Of a stretch of DNA of 64,000 bases, positions 1 through 10,560 are shown piece by piece. The notes under the pieces were generated by a model that was not told where the DNA came from, did not search any database, and worked only from the letters and a program-made list of their open reading frames with translations. A program made the translations under genes and the position numbers. The stretch spans positions 372,001 through 436,000 of the forward strand of contig JBAJFG010000561.1 in the NCBI GenBank assembly GCA_037903475.1. The letters run 5' to 3'. Source of the DNA: Ancylostoma caninum. Lineage: Eukaryota; Nematoda; Chromadorea; Rhabditida; Ancylostomatidae. Each line of letters starts with the position of its first letter. Position 1 is the stretch's first letter.

Positions 1-179
1 TGCGAAATAAATTTTTCTTAAAAAACGGGAAAACAGTGGAATGGGCAGGCTCTAACTTTTTCCTGTCTCGCATGAGTATTCACAACTCCCATAAAAATTT
101 GGGCACTCATGCTCTGCTTTGAACAAAGTTACAGACGAAAAACCAAAAGTTGCAATCTTTTTGCTCGCTACTGTAGATT

Positions 180-214
<35 letters not shown>
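1..214. other. AT-rich flank with (TA)n tract
   Basis: No gene is recognisable here. The last 30 or so bases are a pure TA microsatellite (about 182-214). The mariner-like fragment begins directly after it, as expected for an element that targets TA. Confidence 0.6.
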
Positions 215-218
<4 letters not shown>

Positions 219-552
219 GTTGTCCCATAAATAATGGCCGTTTTAGAGGTGCGCATTCCAAGGTGCGTAACTCAGCTCAAACTTGAGATTTTCCCTTAGA
301 ATAAAAAGTATTATGATCAGCATTTCCTTCACATTTTAGCAGTACAGTGAAATTTGTGTAAGGAGAAAGGCCTAGATCACAAGGGTCAAAGAAGTGCGGA
401 AGGTCAATTTTTAGTACACATTGATTCGCATGAATTTTGTAGCCGAAAACTGGATTCACCGCAGGCTTGAAAGGATATTCTATTAGGCAAAAGTGTGCCC
501 AACACAATATTACAAGGGGAGATCCAACGCCCCACTCAGTGGAATTTTTCTT
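215..552 (-). mobile_element. Mariner-like fragment, left copy
   Basis: One end reads TTAGGTTGTCCCATAA next to a TA tract, which resembles mariner inverted terminal repeats. No matching inverted repeat is seen at the other end (near GGAATTTTTCTT) and no transposase is recognisable. The same 338 bp occurs inverted at 36629-36966, with two differences noticed by eye. A 76-codon open frame is identical in both copies but matches nothing I recognise and is probably incidental. The mariner assignment rests only on the terminal motif and TA context. Confidence 0.5.
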
Positions 553-715
553 GGTAGGATGTGAACCTGTGCGGATTTGCCGGTCCCGTCAGTGGACATG
601 CACTTCTTCGGCTCACCAAAACTGAGGCATTTTCAACCGAATCTCAAAGCCAAGCCTAAAATGGTAACAGGCTAGGCATTTGGTAAATTCTAATAGTGCC
701 CTGGTCTAGCTTATA
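553..715. other. Unique stretch between mariner-like fragment and palindrome
   Basis: About 160 bp with no counterpart on the right side, where the equivalent interval is occupied by about 5 kb of RTE and Helitron-like sequence. No feature seen. Confidence 0.6.
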
Positions 716-980
716 AGAGCAATATTTCATCTATTAGAAAAAAATCAGCTTTTTCTGAGATGTCGAAGTTTGTTGGATTTATCCAGATCTCCCTCAGCGA
801 AACAAACAAAACAAAACTCCATTTTAACAAACAATGTCTTCTCATCACTAAACCTGACCCAGTTTCCGGAAAATTTCGCAACAGTATTTTTTAGAAGGAT
901 TAAAGTAAATGGTGTCGCAAGTGAAGCACTGACCGGCAGTGCTTTTGTTCGGAATCCACTTTGCCCATTCTTTTGCCATA

Positions 981-1000
981 CTAGCGCCCCTACGGGACGC
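981..1000 (-). mobile_element. Helitron-like 3' end (CTAG type), left arm
   Basis: Read on the minus strand, a GC-rich hairpin (GCGTCCC-GTA-GGGGCGC) runs directly into CTAG followed by T. This is the layout of a Helitron 3' terminus (hairpin, CTRR, host T). The same end occurs at 38669 in a different context, and the mirror copy is at 31364-31383. The 5' end was not found. Confidence 0.55.
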
Positions 1001-2473
1001 TAGAAAGTGTGGATGTGGCAGCCACTTGAGGTTCATGTCAAGACTGCTGGGTGAAAGAATAAGTTCGCGTATCTTTCCTGAAGCTATGCTTTCTACCTCC
1101 TTTCCGCTCAGGAAAAAAAGCACTCACTTGATACAAAATAGTATTTTTACACCTTCTTCTTAATGAATTTATCACGAAATAAAAGTGGCCAAAGCTGTTG
1201 AGAAATCTGCGCCTCATGCGTGCTAGGATGCAACGTCAGAAGGAACCATTCAGTAATGGTTTCCCGGATTCAGCAACTTTGTCATTGATAACTCTGAAGC
1301 TTCTACCAGAAAGAATTTCTTTTACTGCTCAAGTGCAACAACTGTTCCACAGATATTAACGTTATTAGACAGTGCGCAGTGCTCCAATAAATATAAAAGC
1401 CCAGAATTTTTGAACAGATTACGAACTAATGTTAGGCGCACATCCGCTACTTTCCTTCAACACGCCGACGGAACTTTCTTCAACGTGCGCAGTAGATTGG
1501 TACAGTCTTCCGTACTCAGTTGCACATGTTGCGAACTTCTCAAAGCTCTTCGTTTCCTCAAGCCAAACAAGAAGGCATCAACATTTAACTGGAAATCAAA
1601 ACAACAGAAAAACGAAAATCCCGCACATCTCGAACTTAGCCATGTTTCACATTCCATCCCAGGCTCGCCCTTCATTGCATTAATTCCGCAAATTTTACTT
1701 CTGTTGTTCAGCAACACCACCATCCAAATCCGAAATCCACAGTCTAACCATATCCTACGTCCTGTCGGTGCAGTAGTTAAACACCGAAATCCGACTCCAG
1801 TAAATTGTTCATCCACGCCCTTTTTTTAATCCAACATATGTTGTGGAAAACGCCTTAATCATCGAGGCCGTTCAGCTTTTATGAAAACCACAGTTGTTGC
1901 GTCTCCTGAGTAGACCTTATGGTCTTGTTCGCTTCAAAGGCCAATATTTTATCACAGTATTGATCAATCCAAACCCTAATGTAAGCGCAGTCGCAATACA
2001 GAAAGTAATCAATACTATGTAATTTTCCTCCTCAGAAGAAAATGTTCGCTCCAACTCGCTTCAACTTGGTCACTATGTCTTCAAACTTCACCTGAAGCAT
2101 GCAAATCATTTAGGCAAAGTCTTCAAATCCTAGGATCACCCCTTCTGCCAATAATCAAAAATTCAATGGTGGTATGAGGAGTTCACCACAGTCAAGTCAA
2201 AATAAGTACTTCAAATGACAATGTCACTGGCCAGTTTGACATTCGACGACTAATCAAGTTGCAAGTGCCATCTAACCCCTCCGAGAGAACCTTTTCTAAG
2301 CAATTGGACTCGATGCATGAGAACATCTTAACCTCGTATTGGGAGTGAACCTCTGCACTGAGCGACGTATGTCTTTACTCACATTACTTTAAGAACCCCT
2401 CATGGCTGTTCCGTAACCAGTGGGATTATTGTCGTTGGATTATGGATCATACTTCTTCTTAATTGGCAGTTCA
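1001..2473. other. No recognisable gene
   Basis: Open frames of up to 139 codons lie on both strands near 1410-1829, but none matches a family I recognise. No splice-consistent exon chain was seen. About 1035-1105 is the most divergent patch between the two palindrome arms. Confidence 0.5.
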
Positions 2474-3568
2474 TGTGTGTGTGTGTGTGTGTGTGTGCAC
2501 GAGAACCAGCCATCGAAAACGAAAAATACCTACACCATTGTGTTCAGCGCATCGAGTTATGTACGAAAATGTGGTAAATTTCGATTTTTACCTTGAATTA
2601 GAGGTGTTTCGGGCCACGCCAGTCATGTTCAGACATGTTAATGTCCGACTGTTGTTTTCATCACAGTCGGAATGAATGAGATAGGCCTGTGATTACAGAA
2701 CCGTATAAAAGGAGAGAGACGGATAGGTTGCCTTTATAATGAAGAGGAGGAACGAGGCGGACGAGGAACGACGAGGATGAGGATTAGGCCTTAGTGTAGT
2801 CTTGGAGGTGGGCTGGGGGTGTGATAAGGATGCTCCGGCGTCCATAAGTGAGGAAACGTCTGAAGTCAAGTCCAACGGCGTGATAAGGGAGCGCCGCCAT
2901 CCAAAAGCGGGAAGACACCTGGAGTCGGGTCCAACGGTGTGATAAGGGTGCGCCGGCGTCGAAAAGTGGGAAAACGCCCACAGTCGGGTCCAACGGTGTG
3001 ATAAGGGTGCGCCGGCGTCCAAAAGTGGGGAAACGCTTGGAGTCGGGTTCAACGGTGTGATAAGGGTGCGCCGGCGTCGAAAAGTGGAGAAACGCCTGGA
3101 GTCGGGTCCAACGGCGTGATAAGGGTGCGTCGGCGTCCAAAAGCGGGGAAACACGTGGAGTCCAAAGGTGTGATAAGGGTGCGCCGGTTTCCGAAAGTGG
3201 GAAAACGCCTGGAGTCGGCTCCAACGGCGTGACAAGTGTGCGCCGGCGTCCAAAACGGGAAGAACCTTTGGAGGCAGGTTCCAACGGTGAGATAAGGGTG
3301 CACCGGTGTTCAGGTCCAATCCCAGTTTGCACTTACTTGGTCAATTTTTACTATTTACTTAAACCGAAATGCGGCACCACAAATTGTTGGAAAGGAACTG
3401 TCCATAGTGGGTCAATGGTTCCATGAACCGCGGTAAAGAATGCTTCTCTGTGGATGGTGTCTGTTCATCCATCTGCATTAATCTTATCTGAGGACAATGA
3501 AAATATGCGAGCGAAGCGAGCACGAAAAGAAGCCTGAGAGTCCGGCGTTAGCCGGACGATCAGGCTGG
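2474..3568 (+). mobile_element. Helitron-like non-autonomous element with (TG)n and 59-bp array, left arm
   Basis: The order is (TG)n at 2474-2497, about 320 bp of unique sequence, a TATAAAAGG box near 2702, a 59-bp minisatellite (about 2815-3305), then GCGAGCGAAGCGAGC (3507-3521), a perfect hairpin TCCGGCG-TTA-GCCGGA (3541-3556) and CTGG|T at 3565-3569. Hairpin plus CTRR plus T is the Helitron 3' signature. The same order recurs near 34.93-36.59 kb and 56.77-57.94 kb. There is no RepHel coding region, so this would be non-autonomous. The 5' end is not defined; (TG)n is simply where similarity between copies begins. Confidence 0.6.
2815..3305 (-). repeat. 59-bp minisatellite A, left arm (about 8 units)
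   Basis: Units of about 59 bp contain GGCGTCCAAAAGTGGGGAAA and TCGGGTCCAACGGTGTGATA. They are more diverged from one another than those at 35.1-36.1 kb. Because 59 is not a multiple of 3 and the unit lacks minus-strand stops, several long overlapping minus-strand frames stay open; these are not genes. Confidence 0.9.
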
Positions 3569-3599
3569 TTATTATTAAATAAGTTCATAGACTTGTGTT

Positions 3600-5285
3600 A
3601 CTATTTCTCTTCACTATTTCTCCTCGAAATCCCCAAGGGTTGTAGGCTCTCTCCGAGCTCCCCAATTTCGAGGATCCCATCCTCGAAATCCCTATGCGCC
3701 GCCAGTTCTCTTCAGCCTTTTCAACTTGGAGGACCCCCTCTCCGAAATCTCTATGCGCCGCGGGTTCCGTCCAGCCTTCCTAACTCAAGGATCCCCTCCT
3801 CGAAGTAGTTATAAGACGCGGGTTCCCTGGACCACCTCACTTGGAGGATCCCCTCCTCGAAACCCCTAAGAGACGCTTCCTAATGAACTCGGAGCATCCC
3901 CTCCTCGGAATCCCCGAAGGACGCGGGTTCCCTGCGACCTCCTCAACTCGGAGGTCCCCCCCCTCGAAACCCCTAAGAGACGCAGGTTCCCCGAGCTAAT
4001 GAACTCGGAGCATCCCCTCCTCGGAATCCCCGAAGGACGCGGGTTCCCTGCGACCTCCTCAACTTGGAGGTCCCCCCCCTTGAAACCCCCAAGAGACGCG
4101 GGTTCCCCCGAGCTCATAAACTCGGAATCCCCGAAGGGCGCGGGTTCTCCTCAACTCGGAGGATCCCCTCTCCGAAATCCCTATGCGCCGCGGGTTCCGT
4201 GCAGCCTTCCTAACTCAGGAATCCCCTCCTCGAAGTAGTTATAAGACGCGGGTTCCCTACGACCTCCTCATCTCGGAGGTCCCCCTCCTTGAAATTCACA
4301 AGCGACGTGGGTTCCCTACGACCTCCTCAACTCGGAGGATCCCTTCTCCGAAATCCCCAAGCGAAGCGGGTTCCCTGCGACCTCCTCAACACGGAGGTCC
4401 CCCCCCCCCTCGAAACCCCCAAGAGACGCAGGTTCCCCGAGCTAATGAACTCGGAGCATCCCCTCCTCGGAATCCCCGAAGGACGCGGGTTCCCTGCGAC
4501 CTCCTCAACTTGGAGGTCCCCCCCCCTCGAAACCCCTAAGAGACGCAGGTTCCCCGAGCTAATGAACTCGGAGCATCCCCTCCTCGGAATCCCCGAAGGA
4601 CGCGGGTTCCCTGCGACCTCCTCAACTTGGAGGTCCCCCCCCTTGAAACCCCCAAGAGACGCGGGTTCCCCCGAGCTCATAAACTCGGAATCCCCGAAGG
4701 GCGCGGGTTCTCCTCAACTCGGAGGATCCCCTCTCCGAAATCCCTATGCGCCGCGGGTTCCGTGCAGCCTTCCTAACTCAGGAATCCCCTCCTCGAAGTA
4801 GTTATAAGACGCGGGTTCCCTACGACCTCCTCATCTCGGAGGTCCCCCTCCTTGAAATTCACAAGCGACGTGGGTTCCCTACGACCTCCTCAACTCGGAG
4901 GATCCCTTCTCCGAAATCCCCAAGCGAAGCGGGTTCCCTGCGACCTCCTCAACACGGAGGTCCCCCCCCCCTCGAAACCCCCAAGAGACGCAGGTTCCCC
5001 GAGCTAATGAACTCGGAGCATCCCCTCCTCGGAATCCCCGAAGGACGCGGGTTCCCTGCGACCTCCTCAACTCGGATGATCCCTTCCCCGAAATCCCTAA
5101 GCGACGTGGGTTACCTACGACCTCCTCAATTCGGAGGATCCCCTTCTTGAAGTAGCTATGAGACGCGGGTTCCCTACGACCTCCTCGACTCGGAGGATCC
5201 CATCTCCGAAATCCCTAAGCGACATGGGTTCCCTACGACCTCCTCAAATCGGTGGATCCCTTCCTCGAAACCGCCAATAGACGTC
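3600..5285. repeat. 59-bp minisatellite B, left arm
   Basis: About 28 units of a second, unrelated sequence, also 59 bp apart where measured (TTCCCTACGACC at about 5111, 5170 and 5229). Typical units contain the dyad GACCTCC-TCAACTC-GGAGGTC, so each can form a 7-bp hairpin. Two larger blocks of several units are duplicated (about 4000-4260 resembles 4460-4800). The mirror array at 27071-28764 differs in unit order and sequence around 3.7-4.7 kb. Overlapping open frames of 60-170 codons are produced by the repeat. Confidence 0.9.
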
Positions 5286-5879
5286 AACGGATTGTATGTA
5301 GAGAAACTTTTGCTTCTCAGTACGCCCGTTGACTCATAGGACTGCGCGCTTTCCCACGCGTCCCGCCGCGAAATGGTGCGGATTTTTGAATGAGCGAGTT
5401 TCGATTCGTTATATTATGATTTGGCTGCCAAGAAGGCAGAGCGACCAGTGATTTAGTTGCGCCCAACCTAGCTGCTGACATTCTTATGGATTGTTTCGAA
5501 ATTCTTGTCCAGCCTCAAAAACTATGCTTTCGTATATGAGAAGTTTCATGACCATAACCTGGTCAAAGTTGAAAATTCCTATCGTTCTGGAAGTGTTTCT
5601 CTAGTCACAGCTTCTGCGCGCTTACAACGCGACTACCTTGCCAAATGCAAAGCTAACGCCAAATCTGGCTTTTGACCTATTAGGGCAAAAAATAGTCTAA
5701 AAATCGAGAGAGCACGAAAACCATGTTTTGCCTCATCGTACAATTCCGTCTGCAGAAACCACAAAAAGGGTAGTTGAGGAAGCCTTTTTAGGGTACAGAT
5801 AGAGTCGGTCTTGCTCTTTATAATTGTCCAAAGTTTGTCTTATATATATTGGTAGAATTGGAATAAAGCAGTCTTCATT
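5286..5879. other. No recognisable gene
   Basis: Intergenic-like sequence between minisatellite B and the 117-bp array. No coding or RNA feature recognised. Confidence 0.5.
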
Positions 5880-6891
5880 CTAGGTAGGTATTTCCGTGGA
5901 GAATATAGAGTCGTAGCGTATAGACATTTTCGAAAGTCCAGCGTATCCTGGAGAGCTCGTCCACATTTCTTCGGGCCTCGGCCCCATCGGCGGCGGCACA
6001 CGCATCGCAGCGTCTCCGCCCTGTAATTACTGTAGGGTCCAAAAGGTCACGCAGCCGTCTTCTGGGGTTCTTTAATACACTGAATACGAATATGGCAACC
6101 ATTTTGCACGAAATATTGATCCATTGATTTTATTTATTTTTCGCTATTCTTACCCACGGGTTGGTAAAGACATGTCTACTGAGGTATCTCAATGCGCTGA
6201 ACACGAACATGGCAACCATTTTGCACGAAATATTGATTTACCGATTTTATTGATTTTTGTCTCTTCTCCCCAATGGAGCTGTGCAGACATGTATCCTGGG
6301 GTTCCTTAATACGCTGAATACGAATACGACAACCATTTTGCATGAAATATTGATTTATTGATTTTATCGACTTCTCCCTTTTCGCTCGGGGACGGACAAG
6401 GTCGTCTTTACTGGGGTTTCTCAATACTCTGAACACCAGTATGACAACCACTTTGCTCGAAATATCGATTCATTCATGTTATTGATTTTTTTTCCATCTT
6501 CGCTCGGGGACGGACATGGACGTGCCTATTGGGGTCCTTCAACACGCATATGACAATCATTTTGCACGAAATATCGATATATCGAGTTCTTTGATTTTTG
6601 TCTCTTCTGCCCAATGGAGCGGTGAAGACATATCTCTTGGGGTACCTCGAAACGCTGAATATGAATATGACAACCACTTTGAATGCATCGATTCAATATC
6701 ATCGAAATGGCTTTGCTAACATTTCGCCCACAAGTCGAAGGGGAAGGGTCACTTGGGCTTTGCTAACATGCTGACCACCAAAAATTGGAGACTTTAATGT
6801 TTTAATGAATTTATGTGACAGTAATTGGCCTCAGCAGTGTGATGTAGACAAGGTAGTAGAACACCCGAGCGAAGCCGGGTACGGCAGCTAG
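5880..6891 (+). mobile_element. Helitron-like element with about 117-bp tandem repeats, left arm
   Basis: Six units spaced 109-117 bp (landmarks at 6091, 6208, 6325, 6440, 6549, 6666) each contain a TATGGCAACCATTTTGCACG-like block and an AT-rich stretch. They are followed by the hairpin ACCCG-AGCGAAGC-CGGGT (6863-6880) and CTAG|T at 6888-6892, a Helitron-type 3' terminus. The left boundary is approximate. A diverged relative lies reversed at about 43160-43364. No protein is encoded. Confidence 0.6.
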
Positions 6892-6892
6892 T

Positions 6893-9100
6893 TGAAAAAT
6901 AAAAATGAAATATCTCACTCATCCACTGGTTCTTTAACACTGGCTTGCTAACGCCTCTGCCTTTCCTCAGAGCTGAGAGCCTTCCTGCTCAAAAAAAATC
7001 AAAAAAAAATAGAATGATTAATTATACTAGGTCATGTGAGGTTGTTCTGAGGAACTCGAAGAAATCCTTCGCAGAGAAAGAATTAAAAGCAGAAAACAGA
7101 TGGAACCAAGGGTGCTGAGCTTCGATAGGATTGTGCTAAGAATAACCCAAGACCTGAGTTTTTTGTTTTCATTGTCATTCCGGAATTTTTTCAACTCACC
7201 CTTTCATCACATTTTTTCAACCTACCTCGTATATGAGTTCTCATATACGAAGGTAGGTTGAAAAAATGTGATGAAAACCCCAAAATCAAGAAAAACTTTG
7301 GACACGAAAATATGAGTGGGTGCTGCCTCAAGCTTAGCCTGAGAAGCGCGGCAGGAACCGAACATCGGATAGATAAGGAGGGTTCTCTATATGAGAATTT
7401 TAAAAGGAGAATGACGATTAGATAGAATAACTATCCAAAATCCACTAACTTATGAAAAAAAAATTGGGAAAAAAGAAGTTGGAATGAGAGTTCAACACAT
7501 TTTCCAGATGATAAAATTTATGTACGAAATTGTATAAATTATAACAGTGAAACGATTTGAAAAGATTCCCGGCATCGATGATGTGAATGCCTCAATGCTT
7601 TGATCAGTGTGTACAATCCCGTGATGTTGCCCTTTTTATCGTCCTCGAAGCTTTCCTGCAAAGCTGCATGTAGAAAAGAACTCAACTCCGCAGAGTCACT
7701 GCAGCAGCAGCACCCACCCTTCATCAACAAAGACTATATGCGGGTACAGCTTCGCTGTACACGTCTCGATCAGTGCCATTCATGTCTCACGTTCCATGTG
7801 AGTTATACGCTCAATTATCTAAGACCCATTGACAACCGTACAGTAACCACATGTGAGCTGACAACCGTACAGTAACCACAGGTGAGCTGCGCTTTTTAGT
7901 CGCGTAGGACCGTGCGGTTCTCCGGTGAGCCGCGGCCTTTCCATCACCTAATCTTCGAACTGTTTTGCTACATTTTCATATGAAATATGACTACAATACT
8001 CCCTAACAATGTTTCAAATAACTGTGGTTTGAGAAAGGTTTCTTCTTTATTGCGACGAATGTCATGAAAAGAATGGAATTTGGAAATCGAGGAAGATTGC
8101 ATAATATTTCTGGCGTAGTAATAATCTCAAGAAAAGCCACATTTGCTACACTGAATTATTTACAATACATCTTTCACTCTCTAATTGGTCTGGGTAGAAC
8201 TATACGGAAAGATATACTTCCGGAACCGTTCCTTGCAGAACTCGAAACACCAACACACTGTCACAAATTTCTTAGGAATTAAAAAGCGCTCAGATTCTTC
8301 CCTTTTCCAATGCGATGATATAAGTAGCCTTCTGCGAATAGAGTTCGACTTATTTCTGCAGAACGAACTCTTGCAGCCTCAATCCTCTTACAGTGTGGAA
8401 GTGTGCGGAGTCCGCACTCTTGAAAGAGGGGGGAGGGGTTGGTCCCACGCGCCAGATCCGCGAAGATACGTGTGGTCGTCAATGGTTTAACCGTTTATTT
8501 AGTGCTATTTTTTATTTTCCAAAAAAGCTTAATTAATCAAGAGTTTTAGCTCGAGATTATGCACCGAAGAGTGATCAAAGCATTTGTTTACCCAACACTA
8601 CTCGCGATGAGAACCACTAATGGAGCGTTCACTGCATGCATGGCAGAGCACCAGTCGACAGGGGGACAAGCAGTTCCATTATGGTTTGCGGGAAATTTCC
8701 ATCGAAATGGGCTTTATTGCGGGGTGAGAAAGCTTTGGAGAAGCGAAAAGTGGGTCTTCGGCAGCACTTTGAGAAATCAACTCTCCTGAACATAGAAGCG
8801 ACTTCTAAGAAATATCGCAGGATTTTGGCACCCTTCAATAATGCGGAAATACAAGCGATTTTTTCGACATAACGTAGGACCGAACAATTCGAATGCTTTC
8901 CGATAGGAGGTCGCTCTGGGAACCAGTCTCGGCTTTGAGAAGCCGTGTGCGATGGAATGTCAATTCTAGTGCACAAATTCTTCGAGCCAGACTGCGTGCA
9001 GAAAGGAGTTATGAACGATCAAAGAATTGAGTAATTTTTGCACTGATTGAGGAACGTTGAAAACTAGAGGCCAGAAGCGTGCGTTTCGAATGGTTGTTCG
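6893..9100. other. No recognisable gene; contains a hairpin and small repeats
   Basis: Apart from the hairpin at 7205-7273 and a 29-bp tandem duplication at about 7829-7886, nothing is recognisable. About 8559-8680 resembles 13461-13590 (shared AAAGCATTTGTTTACC and GAGTTCACTGCATACATGGC-like blocks), so it is probably a dispersed repeat. Confidence 0.5.
7205..7273. repeat. Long near-perfect hairpin, left arm
   Basis: Bases 7205-7236 pair with 7241-7273 around a GTTC loop. The stem is 32 bp with a single 1-nt bulge. This could be a small foldback or a precursor-like RNA hairpin; nothing further can be said. Confidence 0.85.
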
Positions 9101-10560
9101 ATGGCAAGGGCTCAGCTCCTGCAAACTATCGAGAAATCATTGAGAGATTTATCCAATGACCAGTCAATGATGGCCAAATGTCTTATCGACTCATCAGCTA
9201 CAGTTGTCACGGATTCCACGGTGCAATTGCTTAGTTCGTGGGAAAACGATTCAATGAATTTCTTTCGTCAGAGTTCAAAGCTGACGCTGGAGGCACACTA
9301 ACAGCTACATTCAAGTCAATCAGTGGTTGAGGCTGGGGCATACTATTCCCCTGTAAGCGGGCGAGCTTTCTTCCTCATAGAAAAGATCTAGGCACTGTAA
9401 ACTGTAGGAATCTGATCGTTCCATGGAATGAATCACCCTATTTAACGAAAGTAAAAACCCCGCGTCAATGTTCTCGTCAACGACATCATAGTCACCCCCT
9501 CGCCAGAACAACGCAAAGTGGCCGCACTTGCTACCAGTCAATTTCCAGATGCCGCTGTTTTAGCGGTCTTCGGAACCTGTTAAACCCCAGTTGGAGCCCT
9601 CATCGCAGCCCAGCTAGCTGACGGCAGTGACACCGTGCTGATCACATCCAGCACAAATGCGGCGGTTGCTCAACTTGCCTGAACCATATTTACGCTTAGT
9701 GCCTACTAGCACCTGCGTGTCCTGTGCTACGCCTCGGATGCCGCAGTACTAGAAAACATGCCTCCCTTGAGCGTCGATATGAATCAGATCCTCATATCAC
9801 TGTACAAGATGTAAACTAATCGCTTTTCTCCAGATGATAAAGCGGTGTGTAACAAACCCACTATTGGCCGAGAAATCCTGAAACAATGCATCGAAAACCT
9901 AGAGTTGCTATTGTATAGGAAAAGAAGAGTACGCTATAGCTAAGCGCAACGTTTCGCCACTCTGTAGCTGATCGCGGTGATGTTCACTCTGCAACCACCA
10001 AACATCCTCTGTCTCACGACAGCCTCGCGAATGAACACGATAGGTAAGCCGGATGGAGCCTTTAAGGCTTACGGCGGCACTTTCACTGTTCTAGTTGAGG
10101 ACGAAGCCTCCCAAATTCCTGGAACTGGCTCTCACGGCCGTTAGAGTTCATGCTCATCAACGTGGACGGTCAATCTACTCGCGCTCACAACATGTCCTAC
10201 TTCAATCCTGTTGAGGTCGACACCTGCACCAAGCTGATCGACTTGTTGAAGGAAAGAGGCATCTCACCGGAGCACACCTGCGTGATCACGTTCACCGTGA
10301 ACGAGTCGAGCAAGCTATGTTGGGTCGAGGAATCGAGATCCCACCTTTGACTCCGTTCAGGGACGTGAAGAAGAAATCATCATTCTGTTGACAACTAAGA
10401 TCCATTTCAACCCCAAGACGGAAGATTTCTTGGACGAGCATCGTAGGACGAGTGCAGCACAATCGCGTTGTTGCCGAGGCTATCTCATTCTAGGTGGTTT
10501 TCTCTCGCTTGCGGTAGTTCCGTTTGGCGCCGAGTCATAGAGCGGGCAACCACGCTTCAA
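9101..10560 (+). pseudogene. SF1 (UPF1-like, AAA_12 type) helicase pseudogene, left arm
   Basis: Conceptual translation in shifting frames resembles a family of nematode SF1 helicases. Motifs in order: a Q-motif-like block (TPSPEQ), a ruined Walker A reading GTC*T where GTGKT is expected (the lysine position is TAA at 9581-9583), motif Ia-like TSSTNAAVAQLA, an intact motif II DEASQ at 10100-10114, an NVDG block near 10160, motif V-like DSVQGRE at 10349-10369, LLTTK, and a degraded motif VI (QSRCCRG where ALTRCRRG-like is expected). Many stops and frameshifts make it non-functional. UPF1-type enzymes unwind nucleic acids using ATP; this copy has lost the ATP-binding lysine. The same stops occur in the mirror copy at 21796-23255, so decay preceded the inverted duplication or was homogenised by conversion. 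Confidence 0.75.

Noticed and set aside
1410..1829. 139-codon plus-strand and 119-codon minus-strand frames as genes
   Set aside because: No recognisable domain or exon chain, and both strands are open over the same bases.
3600..5285. CRISPR-like array
   Set aside because: Units are contiguous 59-bp repeats without spacers; the genome is eukaryotic and no cas genes are present.
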